DNA from: Hymenopellis radicata
Taxonomy: Eukaryota > Basidiomycota > Agaricomycetes > Agaricales > Physalacriaceae
Reading direction: 5' to 3'
Length of the DNA stretch: 53,864 nucleotides
Assembly: GCA_015501595.1 (NCBI GenBank)
Contig: JADNRX010000364.1
Span: 1 to 53,864, forward strand
A program made the translations under genes and the position numbers. The notes below the pieces were generated by a model. It ran no database searches. It was not told the origin of the DNA and saw nothing but the letters and a program-made list of their open reading frames with translations. Shown piece by piece: positions 1 to 11,756 of the stretch. The number at the start of each line of letters is the position of its first letter. Position 1 is the stretch's first letter.

Positions 1-1690
1 TGGACGATTCAGAGCGTTCTTTGCCAGGGAGGGGATATAAACTGCAAATCGTTAGAGATAAGTACACGGTGGATGGATGGACGTACAGGATTATCTCCGC
101 TCGTCTTCGCCTTGGTTGGTCTACGCGTGTATTAGCGTATGTAGGGAATATATGACAGTGGCATACCTCTTGGACGTCCATCGCGACAGTCTACATCGGC
201 GTCAGTACCGGTATCTGAGATAGTATCTGGACATGGCCAAAGCACACACCGCTACTCTTGTCCTATACCCCGTCAGTCCGCGTCCTTCCTTCTAAACCTT
301 GAAACGCACCTTGTCCAATTCCCAAGTCCTTCGTGGGCTCTGCCTAATCAGCCATTGCTAGTACCACAAAAAGAGTACACACACCTCCATGCGCTGCCTT
401 TTCACGGACCCCTCCTCCTCCTCAGAGCCGTCGCGTTCATCTCCGTGTTCAAATGTTGACGTAGTCGCGACCGTGGCAATGCGCGAAGGAGCACAACGCT
501 TGAAGGTTCGAGTCGGCTGCCAGATAGTCCGGGAATCAAAGAGGATGATGAGCGTAATAAGGAATAAGAGCCATTCGATCACTTCCAAACCCGGACAAGG
601 TTTGTCTTCCACCATCATCTTCTTGAATCTCAATACCCTTTCTGCCTTTAGGAATGACGCGTCTTCACCCTTCGAAACGTGTCTTACATTGAGTGAATGC
701 CAGTCGCGAGTTGGTCGAATCGGAATCTTGAGCTTTGAGCAGTGTGGATCTGCTCGTCGCAGGTCAGGAAAAAGGTGCGCTGTGGGGAGTCGTTTCCTGG
801 GGGTGGTTTCTGACCATATTTGAAAGATATTCGATCTCTCTTCGCTCCCACTGTCTAGGAGACGCGATCTTGGAAATAGGTGTCCTGGCCGGACCGGCTT
901 TTTTTCGAACGAAAGGTGCGTGTTTGTTGGTCACTTTGAGTCGAAATTTCTGACCCTCTGTGAGATTAGATTCGCCTCTCTTTTGGGAATCAAATCCGTT
1001 CGACTTGGCATTCTCAAACGCTCCAGAAATCGCCGCCTCTTAGGACACTACGACAACTCGAGCCCGGGGTACTTACTCACATCCAATATCAAGCAGCGCA
1101 GTTGCCATCGCCGGGAAGACTGTTAGAAAAGGTGCGTGCGTTGATCGTTCTCAAGTTCAATTCGTGACCCTTTGAAGAGCAGATCCACTCCATTTTGTGT
1201 TCAGATTCGATCCTTCTTCTTTCGGCCTTGCACTCTACGCCGATGAACGTGCACCGGCGGCTCTCTCCTCCCCAGGGCGGCATTTCGTTATAGGAAACTC
1301 GGTACGTTTGATATGATTCGCAGATTCTTAATTTAACAGCTTTGACATCAGGATTCGACATACATTCTGATACAATACGGTACGTGTTGTCGTCGTGATT
1401 CATTTCACCTCTAATGCTCGCCTCTCAGACTCATTCTCGCGGCGGCTGCGGCGCCGTCGTCTTGGTTCTTAGTGGACGGACCAAAAACTGAACGCTTCGA
1501 CAACGCGGACACATGCAGACACATGTCCAGACTTGAGAAATTTCGGATAAATTCCCACTTTTGCTGGAGATCTGGATCTTGTTCGCTTCGGCGTTACGTT
1601 TGCATTTGGAACTTGGAGGCTTCGGGTAAGTATGTTGATTTTTCTGCCTGAGGCCACTGGCTAATGGGGCGTGTTTCACTCAGAATAACG

Positions 1691-1750
1691 GCAGCAGTGA
1701 GCAGCGGCTGTACGCCGCTGCCCCCCGCGCTGCGGGCTTCTCACTGCTGC
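1691..1750. repeat. cruciform hairpin element, copy 1
   Basis: The outer arms (1691-1701 and 1740-1750) are a perfect 11-bp inverted repeat. Inside lie two further hairpins: cagcggc/gccgctg (1702-1708 with 1714-1720) and a GC-rich cccgc/gcggg stem just after it. The result is a three-way-junction layout. A related structure sits about 425 bp downstream and shares the right-hand text gcgggcttctcactg. Confidence 0.7.
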
Positions 1751-2115
1751 TATGAACAACTTCGACCGGCCATTGCGCCACAGTTCGTAGTTGACGCGAC
1801 TTCTAGCTGTATACTCGGTGATGAATGCCTACTTTTGCAGTTTGCTTTCTCACACCACGCCCCAGGTCTCGTTCACGGCTCCGCCGCCGCCTCGTTCACT
1901 CATTTCGACTTGGGGTATCCCGGATATGAAGCTCTCGCGGACTGGACTTCATCCCTTCCAGGATGAATCTTACGCCGTGATCCCGATCTGGATCTTATAC
2001 GTTTTCTTGCCATGTTCGAATTTGGAAGTCGTAGACGGGAAAAATGGTTTGGTAAGTCGTCTACCTTTCCTTGAACTCCTGGGCTAAGGGTACTCGTTTA
2101 GCGGTGGACAACGGC

Positions 2116-2163
2116 ATCAGTGAGCGGCGGCTGACCGGCCCGCCTTGCGGGCTTCTCACTGAT
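2116..2163. repeat. cruciform hairpin element, copy 2
   Basis: The outer arms atcagtgag (2116-2124) and ctcactgat (2155-2163) are perfectly complementary, and an inner gcccgc/gcgggc stem has a 3-nt loop. It is clearly related to the element at 1691-1750, but one outer-stem position differs on both sides, so pairing is kept. Confidence 0.7.
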
Positions 2164-3376
2164 CTGAGGAAATAAAACCGACGCCACACTGTCCACTCGA
2201 GCCAAAGACTGTGAGGGGACGAGGATGCGATGATGTCGGGCTCCAGTGCGACGACGACTCCCGCCATTGATGCCGTCGTTTCCACGACTGTCGCCCGAGA
2301 AAACTCAGGATGATCTTTGCTTATTAGAAGGAGTACAAGGTTCGTACCTAGCAATTTGTCCCGACCTCCTTCCGGAGCTAAGGATTCGTAGTTCCTATTG
2401 ACGGCGACTCTTTTGTCCCTGTTTCACGTCGACATAGGGTATAGTTGGAACGGCTTCGGGCACGGGAGGATGACACAGGAAAGGAAAGAAGGCGCGATGT
2501 AGCGGTCCTTACGACTGATAGAAATACGTAGAATTAGTGGTTTTATGAACATTTCTATTTACACTACGTCTCAATTGAAATGTTGTTGTTGAAATCTATT
2601 GATCCGAATGTAACAAGAAGTGAACGCGAGTTTGTAAACACCGTTACTTGACTTCACCTACAAAAGTATATAGAACATGACAGAGCAACCAGGAATTCCC
2701 AAAACAGTGCCTAGAGCCTTACGGTACAATACCCTACTCAAACATTATGATGGTGAACAGTCAAAGGCGGAGAAATCGGCGGACCTATAGCTACCAATAT
2801 ACCAGATGTCAAAGTCAGTACAGTCGCGAAAACTTCGTCCTAGGGCGGCCTAGAAACCTGTGAAAAACCCTGGAGATGATGTCCGTGGCATACCCAGAGT
2901 GATATTCCAGAATATTTCCTCCGCACGTTCAGCGGGTAAGTACTCACCAAATCGAACCCTTGCTCTCCCACCCTCTCGCGACTCTTGGATACCTCAATTT
3001 CCTTGGATATTGGTCTGTGACTTACGTAATATGGATTCCGCCGATGACGGCTGGACGCGCTTTCTTGCTGGATTTTCGCGCCAACGTCTCAGCGAGGACC
3101 CTGACTACGAGGATCTGGTGAACCCTGTGACGCGTTCGGAGTGCTGACAATCTTATCTGGGCTCTCTCGGATGCGGGGTAGTGACGGTCGTCCTCCTCCG
3201 TCTCTCCGACACTTTGGCGAAAGCGCGTTTCCCGCTCGAATTCCTTCAGTCTGATGAGCGGGTCACCCACAGGAACTCTTGTGATACTTTATGACGCCTC
3301 TACAATTGCCCGCGAAGGCAAGGAACAAGACAATGAATCTAAAGTCAGGATCTCACTGGACGGTTCGTCCCTTTTC

Positions 3377-3492
3377 CGCCTTTCAATCCGAACCTCCCTC
3401 TTTTTGGTCGTCCTCGGACTCTCGCTTTTGTCGAACGCTGCCCCCCTCGAAGAGGCAAGTGTGGCTATTTTCTGTCGTATCAATCTCGTCTT
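3377..3492 (+). repeat. 110-bp module with signal-peptide-like frame, copy 1
   Basis: This stretch is about 95% identical to 11599-11722. In the plus frame that runs into the RhoGDI fragment it encodes a hydrophobic run (LFLVVLGLSLL) followed by SNAAPLEEA, which looks like a secretory signal peptide with a cleavage site. Most differences between the two copies fall on third codon positions in this frame. It may be an exon of an unidentified secreted protein that was captured next to other gene fragments. Confidence 0.5.
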
Positions 3493-3496
3493 CGGC

Positions 3497-3622
3497 GAAG
3501 AAGCTCCGTCCGGTATGGTCGTGCGCTCGAGTACGTACGACGTGAAAAGCCGTGTTGTCGACGCCGATGGCAAGATCTATGCCGACTGGGAATGGCACTT
3601 CAAGCTCGGCAAAGAGTGGTAG
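3497..3622 (+). pseudogene. rdi1: RhoGDI C-terminal fragment, copy 1
   Basis: The translation starts EEAPSGM and ends in YADWEWHFKLGKEW before a stop. This is the conserved last beta-strand region of Rho GDP-dissociation inhibitors, which hold prenylated Rho GTPases in the cytosol. Only about 42 codons are present, with no upstream RhoGDI exons: the frame runs instead into the signal-peptide-like module at 3377-3492. About 70 bp after the stop (3623-3691) also match the sequence after the second fragment at 14884-14951. It is a displaced gene fragment, not a working inhibitor. Family call is firm; the mechanism of displacement is inference. Confidence 0.7.
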
Positions 3623-3971
3623 TTTTCTCGGGCGTTTGTATAGTTAATTTGACAATGGTAGTCGCATGCATTCGGCCTGGAAATCTCATATGTAGCCTAC
3701 AGAGAAGGCGCGATAAGGTCGTTGAGCGGTATCTAATCTGTGACTTGTCTTACTAGCGATTGTCTGTGCCGACGTCTGCACTGAGACTCAAAAAATGCAT
3801 AGAATATTCTGGGAAACGAATGTGGGTGTAAGTAAGTACTCGGATAAATAGATCTAGCTAATCAATGAAGTATTTGGAGAATAAAGGAGAGAGCATTGGT
3901 TGCCAGAACCGCGCGCGCCAGTGCATACACCACCACGACCCGCTCTTCTTCAACCGGCCAACTCGACCATA

Positions 3972-5261
3972 TCAAACCCTCCCAGACGCCAGCGCGCCGG
4001 CCTCAGCGCGACCTTCGTCTCCATCCCGCTCACGTGTCTCTTCTACAATCTCTTGCGCCTGCGCCTCCAGATCGATGTCCGCTGTGGCACGTCCGGTGCT
4101 CGCGGACGCCGTTTGCGTGCTGTGGTTCGGCCCACCGGCAAATTGCAGAGACTCCGTGGATGAGAGCACATCGCTCGCCATGTGCGGGAGGGATGGGCGC
4201 GTCCATGAGTCGTTGGGACGCGATTGACCAGCCATGACACGGGCGATAATGAGGGTGGGTGCAATACCCTGGATGGCAAGTCAGTGCTATGGTCGATGAC
4301 TATGGATAAACACTTACGGTGATGCTGTATGATATCATCATAGGGTAGGGGTAGGCTGTCATGATTGTTATGCTGGCAGTGTAATACTCATATGCATATG
4401 CAATAAGGAGAGCTATGTAGATGATGGCATGCATAGCGGCTGATTCAACGAGAATCTCAATGATGCCGCGGTAGGTCTTGAGGCTGGCTCCGAGGCCGCT
4501 AATCCGCACAATGCGAAAGAGGACGAGGACGGTGCACAAGCTATTTGTTGCCACGGTCATTGAGTAATAGACCAGCGTCCAATTTGTTCGACTGGCAGTA
4601 ATGAAGTTGATAGTTTCAACAAAGGAGACGATGACCATACAGGCACTGACTAAACACAAAATATCAGAAGGACAAGTTTGTTGGGGGATAGGACTCACGT
4701 GTCTCAGTGATCACACAAAGGGCGGGTATGGCAATAACTTTTAAATTTCCGCCATACAGCACCCAGCAGCGCCAAACCTAATTAAAGCCATCAGCAGTTC
4801 AGGATTACTTAAGTGCTAGTGAATGTACACACCAAGATCAGGTCTGCAACGAAGACACTAAGGGCTCGAAGTACGGTGTCAGCAATCAGGAACACTATAT
4901 CACCAGTGAACACAAAGTTGAACTCCGTCTCCAACGATGCCCCGCGGGCAATGAAGAGATCATCAACATATTTCCACCTCAAACCCAAGATGACAGTATT
5001 GGCAAACCATAGGAAGGTGACGATGCCGGCGAGGGTCATCCGTTTCCGAACGGGCTGTGCGCTCTCGACTAGATAAGATGTTGATATGAGAAGAGGAAAT
5101 TGTCTGAAAGGGCACCTACTTATATAATATAATGCAACGGAGAAGATGCTAGTGTGAACGCCGTGGCAGAAGGCTAAGAGAATGCAAGGATGTAACACCG
5201 CGGACATCATAGACTGAACATCGGCTACGGTCCATCCGTAGTCCTCCCAAGGTGCCGACAT
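3972..5261 (-). CDS. seven-transmembrane orphan protein, copy 1
   Basis: The gene is spliced on the minus strand. The start is taken at 5261 (MSAPWED) because a TATA box lies 40 nt upstream and would sit inside any longer reading frame. Hydrophobic segments in order: around VLHPCILLAFCHGVH, IVTFLWFANTVIL, DIVFLIADTVLRALSVFVADLIL, a segment after WRCWVLYGG, then YYSMTVATNSLCTVLVLF, AAMHAIIYIALLIAYAY and ISYSITGIAPTLIIARVM. This makes seven, followed by a polar cytoplasmic-type tail ending GALASGRV. Introns of roughly 50 nt separate the segments. The arrangement is that of the lineage-specific seven-TM proteins abundant in Agaricomycetes, whose ligand and function are unknown. No broken frame was seen. 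A near-identical paralogue lies at 24217-25521. Confidence 0.75.
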
Positions 5262-5301
5262 GGTGGTTTTTGTTTTGCTGACTGGTTCGGCCGTCTGCCT
5301 G

Positions 5302-5309
5302 TTTATATA
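5302..5309 (-). promoter_or_regulatory. TATA box of seven-TM gene, copy 1
   Basis: TATATAAA read on the minus strand, about 40 nt upstream of the chosen ATG. The duplicated gene keeps the same box at the same distance, which supports the start codon choice. Confidence 0.55.
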
Positions 5310-6095
5310 AACTACGACGAAGCCATGCAAGTAGACGAGGACGAAGGGTTGGCTGATCCTGTGCTGATCTGAGTGAAGCGACAAGATTCATACAGTCGTA
5401 ATCATCTCCGGTGCAATAAATCATATCGGAATGAACTTGACCAGGTCTACAAACAAATTCAACAACACCGAAGCCGATGCGAAAGCGTACCTATGCGACT
5501 GGGACCAAATACAGTGTTCTCATCCTGATGTAACGGAGAACAAGAAGGACGGCGAAAAGTAGAGAGTGGTGGATGGCAAGCACGATCAGGTAATCACCTA
5601 GCATCAGCGACGACCATCTGGATCTGCGGGATGTTCAATAATGTGACTCGAGAAGACGATCGCGACGAGGGCCTATCGCACCTCATGTGCGATGCCGCAT
5701 GAGAATTCCGCGGTCAAAATAGACGAGCCCTTGGAGGTGAGGGGAAGGCCGGTCGAGATGATGCCAGAAATGTTGCTCAACGTACATGATCTTTCCTCGG
5801 AGAGTGGACGTCGACTATGACGACCTAGCTCCCTGTGACTTTTGGCTAGTCCGCGTGTCGTATTTGCTATGCTGGTCATTGACAGAAAGTAAACCCGGCC
5901 CCTGGTCGTCGATCTTTGGTCTTGCCATCCTGTTATGCGCGTAGAGGCGCATATGTCTTCACAGTCCAAGTGGCGACTCCGAGTCTCAGTGTTTAGAATT
6001 GGAGTCGACGACTCGACGCGCGCATCAAGGAGAAAGCGCATCAGCGTGCTGATTGATTGCGCTCAATGTCGCTCGACACTCGAGATTAAATATTC

Positions 6096-7029
6096 GCGAC
6101 AGCGACTTGCAGATGGCAGAGGGTGGGTAAGAAAATCAGTGTATTAAATATTTAAGAAAGTCAAACAACGTAGTGGGTAGGACATGATGGGCTCCCGAGA
6201 GGCGTTCCCTGGATGGACGTCTGCTGCACTGGCGGAGAAATAAGAAGCACAGCCGGCGAGGCCAAGAGACACTGGTAAGCCCACAAGGTCCCCCCGCCTC
6301 TCCGTTCCTCGCGGCGAATGAGCTGGCAGATGTTAATTGAAGATCTGTCAAATGCTCAGTGACCGACGTCAAATATCAAGGTGAAATACGCACCTTTTCT
6401 CATAACAAAGAGGCGAACCAGCGAGGCCATCCCATGGCATGTAAGACAATATGATCCAGCGAACCTCTTGAAGTTATCCGGGCAAGTCATTTGTTGTGTG
6501 TCGGGAAGGCGGGGCATCTCTGAATCCCAAAGATTCGTACTCCAAGCAATTGGAGCGGAAACGTGGAAGATATCTAATCAAATGCGCACCGTCTTTCAAA
6601 CTGTCCGGCGAGGACAACACACGCCGTTGTCCATCAGTGTTCTGGTTCCATGAGACTATTCCAGACGCGATTGTGAAGGAGCCGCGAACATCGTGAAGCT
6701 ATCAAGTGGCAGCGTCATGAGGTATGGGTCGCCATCTAAATTGACCATGTACCTAGTCTTTCTCGGGGGTCGTTCGCATTCTACGGCACCGCCATCATCT
6801 ACAGCATCCAGGTGGCCATCGTGCAGTGCTGTTTGCCGCCGCTGTCGTCTTGGTACAGGAGCTCAGCCTGTTTGCAAGGCTATCCATGCGGGTCTTTCCG
6901 AGATTGCAGAGTAGCAGGACGCGCTACAGGTACCATTACTGCGTCGAAAGCAGCGGAGAGCTCTTCAACGTTGGCGGAGACGATGTGGCCGTCGTCTGCC
7001 AAATAAATAGCACGGAAGCAAAATGCGGA
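6096..7029. other. no gene recognised
   Basis: Only short, mutually overlapping frames are present. A stretch around 6760-6840 could encode a hydrophobic segment in one frame, perhaps a remnant of a membrane protein, but there is no motif to name it. Confidence 0.3.
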
Positions 7030-8000
7030 CGCAGACGCCGGGAAAATGACGGGCACGTGATGAGCGGAAATCAAACACGAGTGACGAAAATAATATTGAT
7101 TTTCCTCTTGCTCACGACCACCATGGTCGGAACTTTGTCGCTCGCTGTCCGCAATCCTGCAGCACTACTTATAGGCCGTCAGCCCACTTTACTGTAGGTG
7201 GTTATTTTACCTCTTCTTGCGCGCCGTCATTTACAGTCACCAAAGGTGTCCGACATGTCACATACGAGACTCACTCCGTCTCTAGGTTGTCTTTCAACAC
7301 GAGTTGGATGACACTGCCTTACATGCACCGTGCGAGTCGGCCTCTCAGTTCCGACTACTGAACCATGTGACTATTCAAAGTCCTTTGTGCTCATGATGAT
7401 ATATCTTTCTCATCGCTTCCTCAGATTCGGAACACCCTAGTCGTTGCCTTATCATGCTTTTGATGTGAGTACGCGTTGAAATTTCCTCTTCCCCTCAATG
7501 ATGCCTCATATGATAATCCATTCTTTCTCCCGAGGACAACTTGTTCAATGCGTAGAAATTTATACAACCAACTGAAAATTTCCTTTCCTTTCCCCTCATA
7601 ATTATATCATCTTGATGCTGGACTTCGTGCTTACCCACCCTTATTAGATCAGGCCGCGATTGACCCCAGACTTGAACGCCGGACGAATTCTTGACCTGGG
7701 CCTGACCTCTTCAGCGTCATGACCCGGATCATTCACTGGCGACTTGTTCTTGCTCTCGTGGCTCAGATCGCCAGACGTATCGCCTAAGCGGTCAAGAGTC
7801 TACGAAGGTTACAGGTGGCAAGGTGAATAGATGTCTCCTCGTGTTCCCGCTGTGATGTTATATTCTTGATATTTGCTACTTCGGAGGACACCACGTCCAA
7901 TGAGACAACCTTTCCACCAAGATCTCTGAGCTTCGTATCATGGTTGTTGAACTTGATGCTCATGACTTCTCTAGGTTACCGGCTGTCTTCGCTACGCGAA
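7030..8000 (+). repeat. repeat family A, diverged copy
   Basis: Two parts match the better-preserved family A copies: 7038-7150 (cacgtgatgagcgg, then accaccatggtcg) and 7795-7990 (atttgctacttcggaggac, then ccaccaagatctctgagctt). The order and spacing agree with the copies at 14985, 27462 and 46400, but identity is much lower, so this is an older copy. Confidence 0.55.
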
Positions 8001-8907
8001 TTCGAATTACTCTTCTTCGTTGACATTATGCTATCCCTTCCCCATAGAAGAATGTTATATTTTGGAGCGCACGTTGGATACTCCTCGAATCGATTCCTAC
8101 CTGGTTTTATTCATTGCGCCACATCATCAGCATGATGACATATCAGCATCTCAACCCCTTACACAGTGAAATTTGAGAACCTTCTTGCCTTCTTTCGTTC
8201 AGCACTGCACTGGTCACCTTTCTGCCTCGTGGCCGCTACTCCAGCAGTCACGTCCAACCATGCACTATCTTCATGAGCGTGAAACCTGCTCCTACGCCCG
8301 ACGCGTTATTTTAGCAACAGCGGGTGTTTTTTTGAACCCCGCGTTCAAATTGTAAGGGTAGGAGCTTGGTAATGCGGACACAAACGGTGAGCAGGTTCCA
8401 GTGCGTCTGAGAGAAAAGGCGACACTCATTTTCACAGGGAACCTCTCAACCTCCGATCAGGCCTGGCTCTTGCATGATACTTGGTTACTCTCATCGTCAC
8501 GAGTCTGTCCATCGCCGACATGCGCGCCCCTCGGGCAAGAACTATCGTTAGTTCGTTCCGCCGTTTCTTTCCCACCGGAACCCAGAAGGCCTAACACCTT
8601 CTCCGACTTCGTTTCCCATCGTACCCTGGCACCCATGAGGCCACCTGATCCACCGGCTCATACTAATATCCTACACCAATCGGCAGACAGCTGTATTTGC
8701 GCACATGCTGTTATTTGGAGAGACGTTCGTTCGCCTCGGACGCGCGATTGTCGTTACGGTTCTTCAATGAAAGTAAGGGGTGCTTGTGACCGAACGGCTG
8801 CGTTGGATTCGGGTTAGCTCTTCGGCCTGCATTGGAAGTTTTCTTACATGATTAGTCTCGACAGAGTACAAAACCTGTCGATTGACATCTATGGACTGCA
8901 ATCGAAC
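8001..8907. other. no gene recognised
   Basis: Intergenic sequence before the P450 pseudogene. It contains small inverted matches (gctcctac near 8288 with gtaggagc near 8360) but no supported coding region. The 138-codon frame at 8401-8817 has no recognisable motif. Confidence 0.3.
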
Positions 8908-10897
8908 ATGAACACCTTGAAATCTATACTAATCGACCACCTATCACTGTCGACTTGCTTATCCTATTCGGCACTCTTGGTAGTGCTCTTACATTTGATA
9001 CACTACCTCTTCGACCGCTACAAGCTTCCTGGTTTTTCCAGGACCTCTAGGCGCAAAGGTTTCTACCGCGGACATCGCTCGGAAGTCGTTCATGAACTAC
9101 ATATGAAGCACGGTATGTCTCTTCCATTCCCTGCTATCCTGCACCAAGACTAACTGCTTCCAGGTCTCTTCGTCCGACCTGCTCCCAACCATATTTCCAT
9201 CGCCTCACCGGACGCTCTGCCCGCGTCTACGGTCATGGCAACGGCGCGCTCAAATCCGGATTCTATGACGCCTTCGTCTCTATTCAGCGCGGCCTCTTCA
9301 ACACTCGCGACCGGCAGGACCATTTCAGGAAGCGCAAGATCGTGTCCCACATCTTCGCGCAGAAGAGTGTTCTAGAGTTTGAGCCGCGAATTCGAGTGTT
9401 TATCGGCGAGCTCGTGGGATAATGGGAAAGATTCTGCGATCTAGCAGCTAGAGGCAAAGAGACAAGGGGCACCGAAGGCGATGGATGGGTTGCACGGAAC
9501 GAATGGGTGTAGTTGGATTGTTTACTTTGAAAGCATTTCCAGTATTTCCGTATTCCACGCCAGGCGCTGATACTTATTTTCGAAGGGGTGAACTATCTCG
9601 CTTTTGACATCGTCGGGGACCTCGCTTTTGGAGCACCTTTTGGCATGCTCCGTGCTGGTAAAGACTCCGCCCCCGTTCCTAGGAGCAATAGAGAGGCCAT
9701 GAAGTCGTATGGCGAATCGACTTCTGCCAACGATGTCAAGGAGATACCAGCTGTACAAATCTTGAACGGGCGAGGAGAGTACTCGATGACCATGGGCGTC
9801 TTCCCGTCGTGGTGGCGTCCGATAATGGCGAAGACGCCGTGGTTCTCACAGGGTAAGGAGGACGTGAAGACGTTGGCGGGGATTGCTATTATGGCTGTCT
9901 CGAAGAGACTGGCGGCGCCGACAGATAGAAATGATTTGTTGAGCAAGTTGCAGGCGGGCAAGGACGAACATGTAGGGGTTCAGCCTCTCATAGACTCGAA
10001 CCAATCCCTATGACGTCGCGGAACTCCTCCAAATAGGAGTTCCGCGACGTCATAGGGATTGGTTCGAGTCTAAGCCTCTCACATTCGATATCAATTTCTC
10101 ATGTCGTCGTGAAGGGCAACCCAATGGGACGAGAAGAACTCACAGCAGAGGCTTTAACGCTTCTGATTGCCGGCTCAGATACTACTTCCAAGTAAGCATC
10201 GTTTTCCTATTCTTGTTCTATGCAACCCTGATCATTCGTTCAATAGCTCTACCTGCGCTATCCTACACTACCTCTCAAATAACCGAGCCGCACACCGCAA
10301 GCTACAAGCCGAACTCGACGAGAACCTCGCACCAAACGACATCGCCACCTCAGACGAAGTCAAGGCGCTCCCTTACCTCCAAGCCTGCATCAACGAAGGA
10401 CTGCGATTACACTCCACATCCGCCTTGGGGCTCCCCCGCGTCGTACCAGAAGGCGGCATGACAGTGCTCGGCGCATTCTTCCCTGCTGGGACGGTTGTCA
10501 GCGTACCCAGCTACACAATCCATCGGGACCGGGATATCTGGGGCGAGGATGTGGAGGGGTTCAGGCCGGAGCGGTGGTTGAAGGAGGAGAGGAAGGATAA
10601 GATGGCGAGGACGTTTAATCCGTTTTCTGTGGGGCCGAGGTTCGTTCCTCTAAAATGGCAAGGTGCCATCTAATGCGTTGTCCAGGGCGGACGTAATCTG
10701 GCGATGATGGAGTTGCAGATGATCGTGGCGACGTTGGTCAAGCGGTTCGATTTCATACCCGAAGTTCCTGGAGTCCCGGTATGCCATGCTTATGTCTGCT
10801 TAATTTTGAAGACGTGCTGATTCGTCGTGAAGCTCGACGCTTCCTAAGAAAGCCGCTGGCATTCAAAATGGGCATCAAAAAGCGAGATCTTGTTTGA
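8908..10897 (+). pseudogene. CYP53-family cytochrome P450, decayed
   Basis: The translated pieces follow the fungal CYP53 (benzoate 4-hydroxylase) family in order: N-terminal membrane anchor (LSYSALLVVLLHLIHYLF), NHISIASPDAL, GLFNTRDR, NYLAFDIVGDLAFGAPFG, the I-helix LIAGSDTTS, the K-helix EGLR, FRPERW, and FNPFSVGPR before the heme loop. CYP53 enzymes are ER-bound monooxygenases of aromatic acid breakdown. This copy is dead: a 1-nt loss near 9221, stops at 9420-9422 and 9510-9512, a missing splice donor after LDC near 9520, an apparent 7-nt deletion at the heme loop removing the axial cysteine (near 10688), and a deletion with frameshift before FLRKPLAF near the end. An 82-bp hairpin sits in the intron before the I-helix exon. 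An alternative upstream ATG exists at 8848. Family assignment is from recalled pattern. Confidence 0.85.
9991..10072. mobile_element. 82-bp perfect hairpin insertion with 9-bp TSD
   Basis: Arms 9991-10028 and 10035-10072 are a perfect 38-bp inverted repeat with a 6-nt loop (ccaaat). The nonamer agcctctca occurs directly before (9982-9990) and directly after (10073-10081), as expected for a target site duplication. Removing the element and one repeat leaves a 52-nt GT..AG intron (9972-10114 now), the usual length here, and the flanking exons join in frame (DEH to GNPMG). A 9-bp duplication fits MULE-type transposition. It is a minimal foldback/MITE-like element with no coding capacity. Confidence 0.85.
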
Positions 10898-11598
10898 ACG
10901 CTCAAGTCTATCATACATGTCAACTTGACATTCTTGTACTAATACCCTAACCAATACGCGGCCGTCCTCTATCGGTATTGTCGATTTACTGATCGGAGGA
11001 GAAGGGGGTAGACTGGGAACACGAGCGATTCATCCTTTTCCCACAAACATCACCCGTCCAGCCCATCCGATGCCCGGTAAGTACATTGCATTCATCAATA
11101 ATACATGTTGTGATCCCTGGAGCCTGAATGCCAGTCGCTGCTATGTATGTGCTCATGTCGCCACGATACAGGACTCTGATTATTCTGTGAAGTGAATACT
11201 ACACATTGCTCTTCGTCTCCAGTGGCGCGTCCAACTGAATGGCGCAAGCTCCCGAGCCATCGCCTATCCGGAGGTGCTGTAGTGTGGACATTGCGATAAA
11301 GTGTTATTTACCATTGTTTGACTCAGCTACGTCTTCGGGTAACCGTGGACTTCGTGGGCTTGTCGTGAAGTACAATGGCTGACGGAACGACGAGACCGTC
11401 TCATTCACGGTGATGGGGTGGATGTTTATAAAGGATGAGTTTTGGAGGTTGTACAGACTCATCTGCCTGGTGCATTTGAATCTCTCTCCTACACGCTGGT
11501 GAGTTCAGTCTCATCTCCAGTTCCCTAGTTCCTCGCCTCAGACGTGTCTTCAGGTCGTGAAAATTACTTCTACTTACCCACCTTCAACCAATCAACCA
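10898..11598. other. intergenic, possible eIF1-type promoter
   Basis: No coding region was recognised. A TATA-like tataaagg lies near 11428, about 120 nt before the possible start at 11544 of the following reading frame. It could be the original promoter of the displaced eIF1 gene. Confidence 0.3.
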
Positions 11599-11722
11599 TT
11601 CGAGATATTTTCCGTCCGATCCTCCCTCTTTTTGGTTGTCCTCGGACTCTCGCTTTTATCGAATGCTGCCCCCCTCGAAGAGGCACGTGTGGCCATTTTC
11701 TGTCGTATCAATCTCGTCTTGA
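11599..11722 (+). repeat. 110-bp module with signal-peptide-like frame, copy 2
   Basis: Near-identical to 3377-3492. Here it is joined to an eIF1 fragment instead of RhoGDI. The frame encoding LFLVVLGLSLLSNAAP is intact in both copies. Confidence 0.5.
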
Positions 11723-11756
11723 CATCACTTTCGCATCTCAGCACGGTGGATTACAA

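Larger units (their letters stand above)
1..3376. other. gene-poor stretch, no confident gene
   Basis: No recognisable protein family was found. Short open frames exist, for example a 91-codon minus-strand frame at 358-633 with one hydrophobic segment and an acidic patch, and a 95-codon plus-strand frame at 2860-3147, but none has a supporting motif. Around 770, 912 and 1130 similar phrases containing ggtgcg recur ahead of 'tgaccctttg'-like text, which suggests either old imperfect tandem duplication or a decayed multi-intron gene. Two related hairpins at 1691-1750 and 2116-2163 are listed separately. Confidence 0.4.
3880..6095. repeat. segmental duplication, seven-TM block copy 1
   Basis: This block matches 24115-26330 in the same orientation, with the whole seven-TM gene, its promoter and about 800 bp upstream. 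Small indels distinguish the copies, for example extra sequence around 5420-5510 here. Both ends stop abruptly: homology fades just after the motif ctcgagatta near 6090. Confidence 0.8.

Noticed and set aside
389..823. 144-codon plus-strand frame near the window start
   Set aside because: No motif, serine-rich and overlaps a minus-strand frame of equal merit; evidence does not favour either.
10035..10072. tRNA-like T-arm text (ggttcgagtct) in the P450 intron
   Set aside because: It matches box B by consensus but is one arm of the 38-bp perfect inverted repeat; no acceptor, D or anticodon arm is present.
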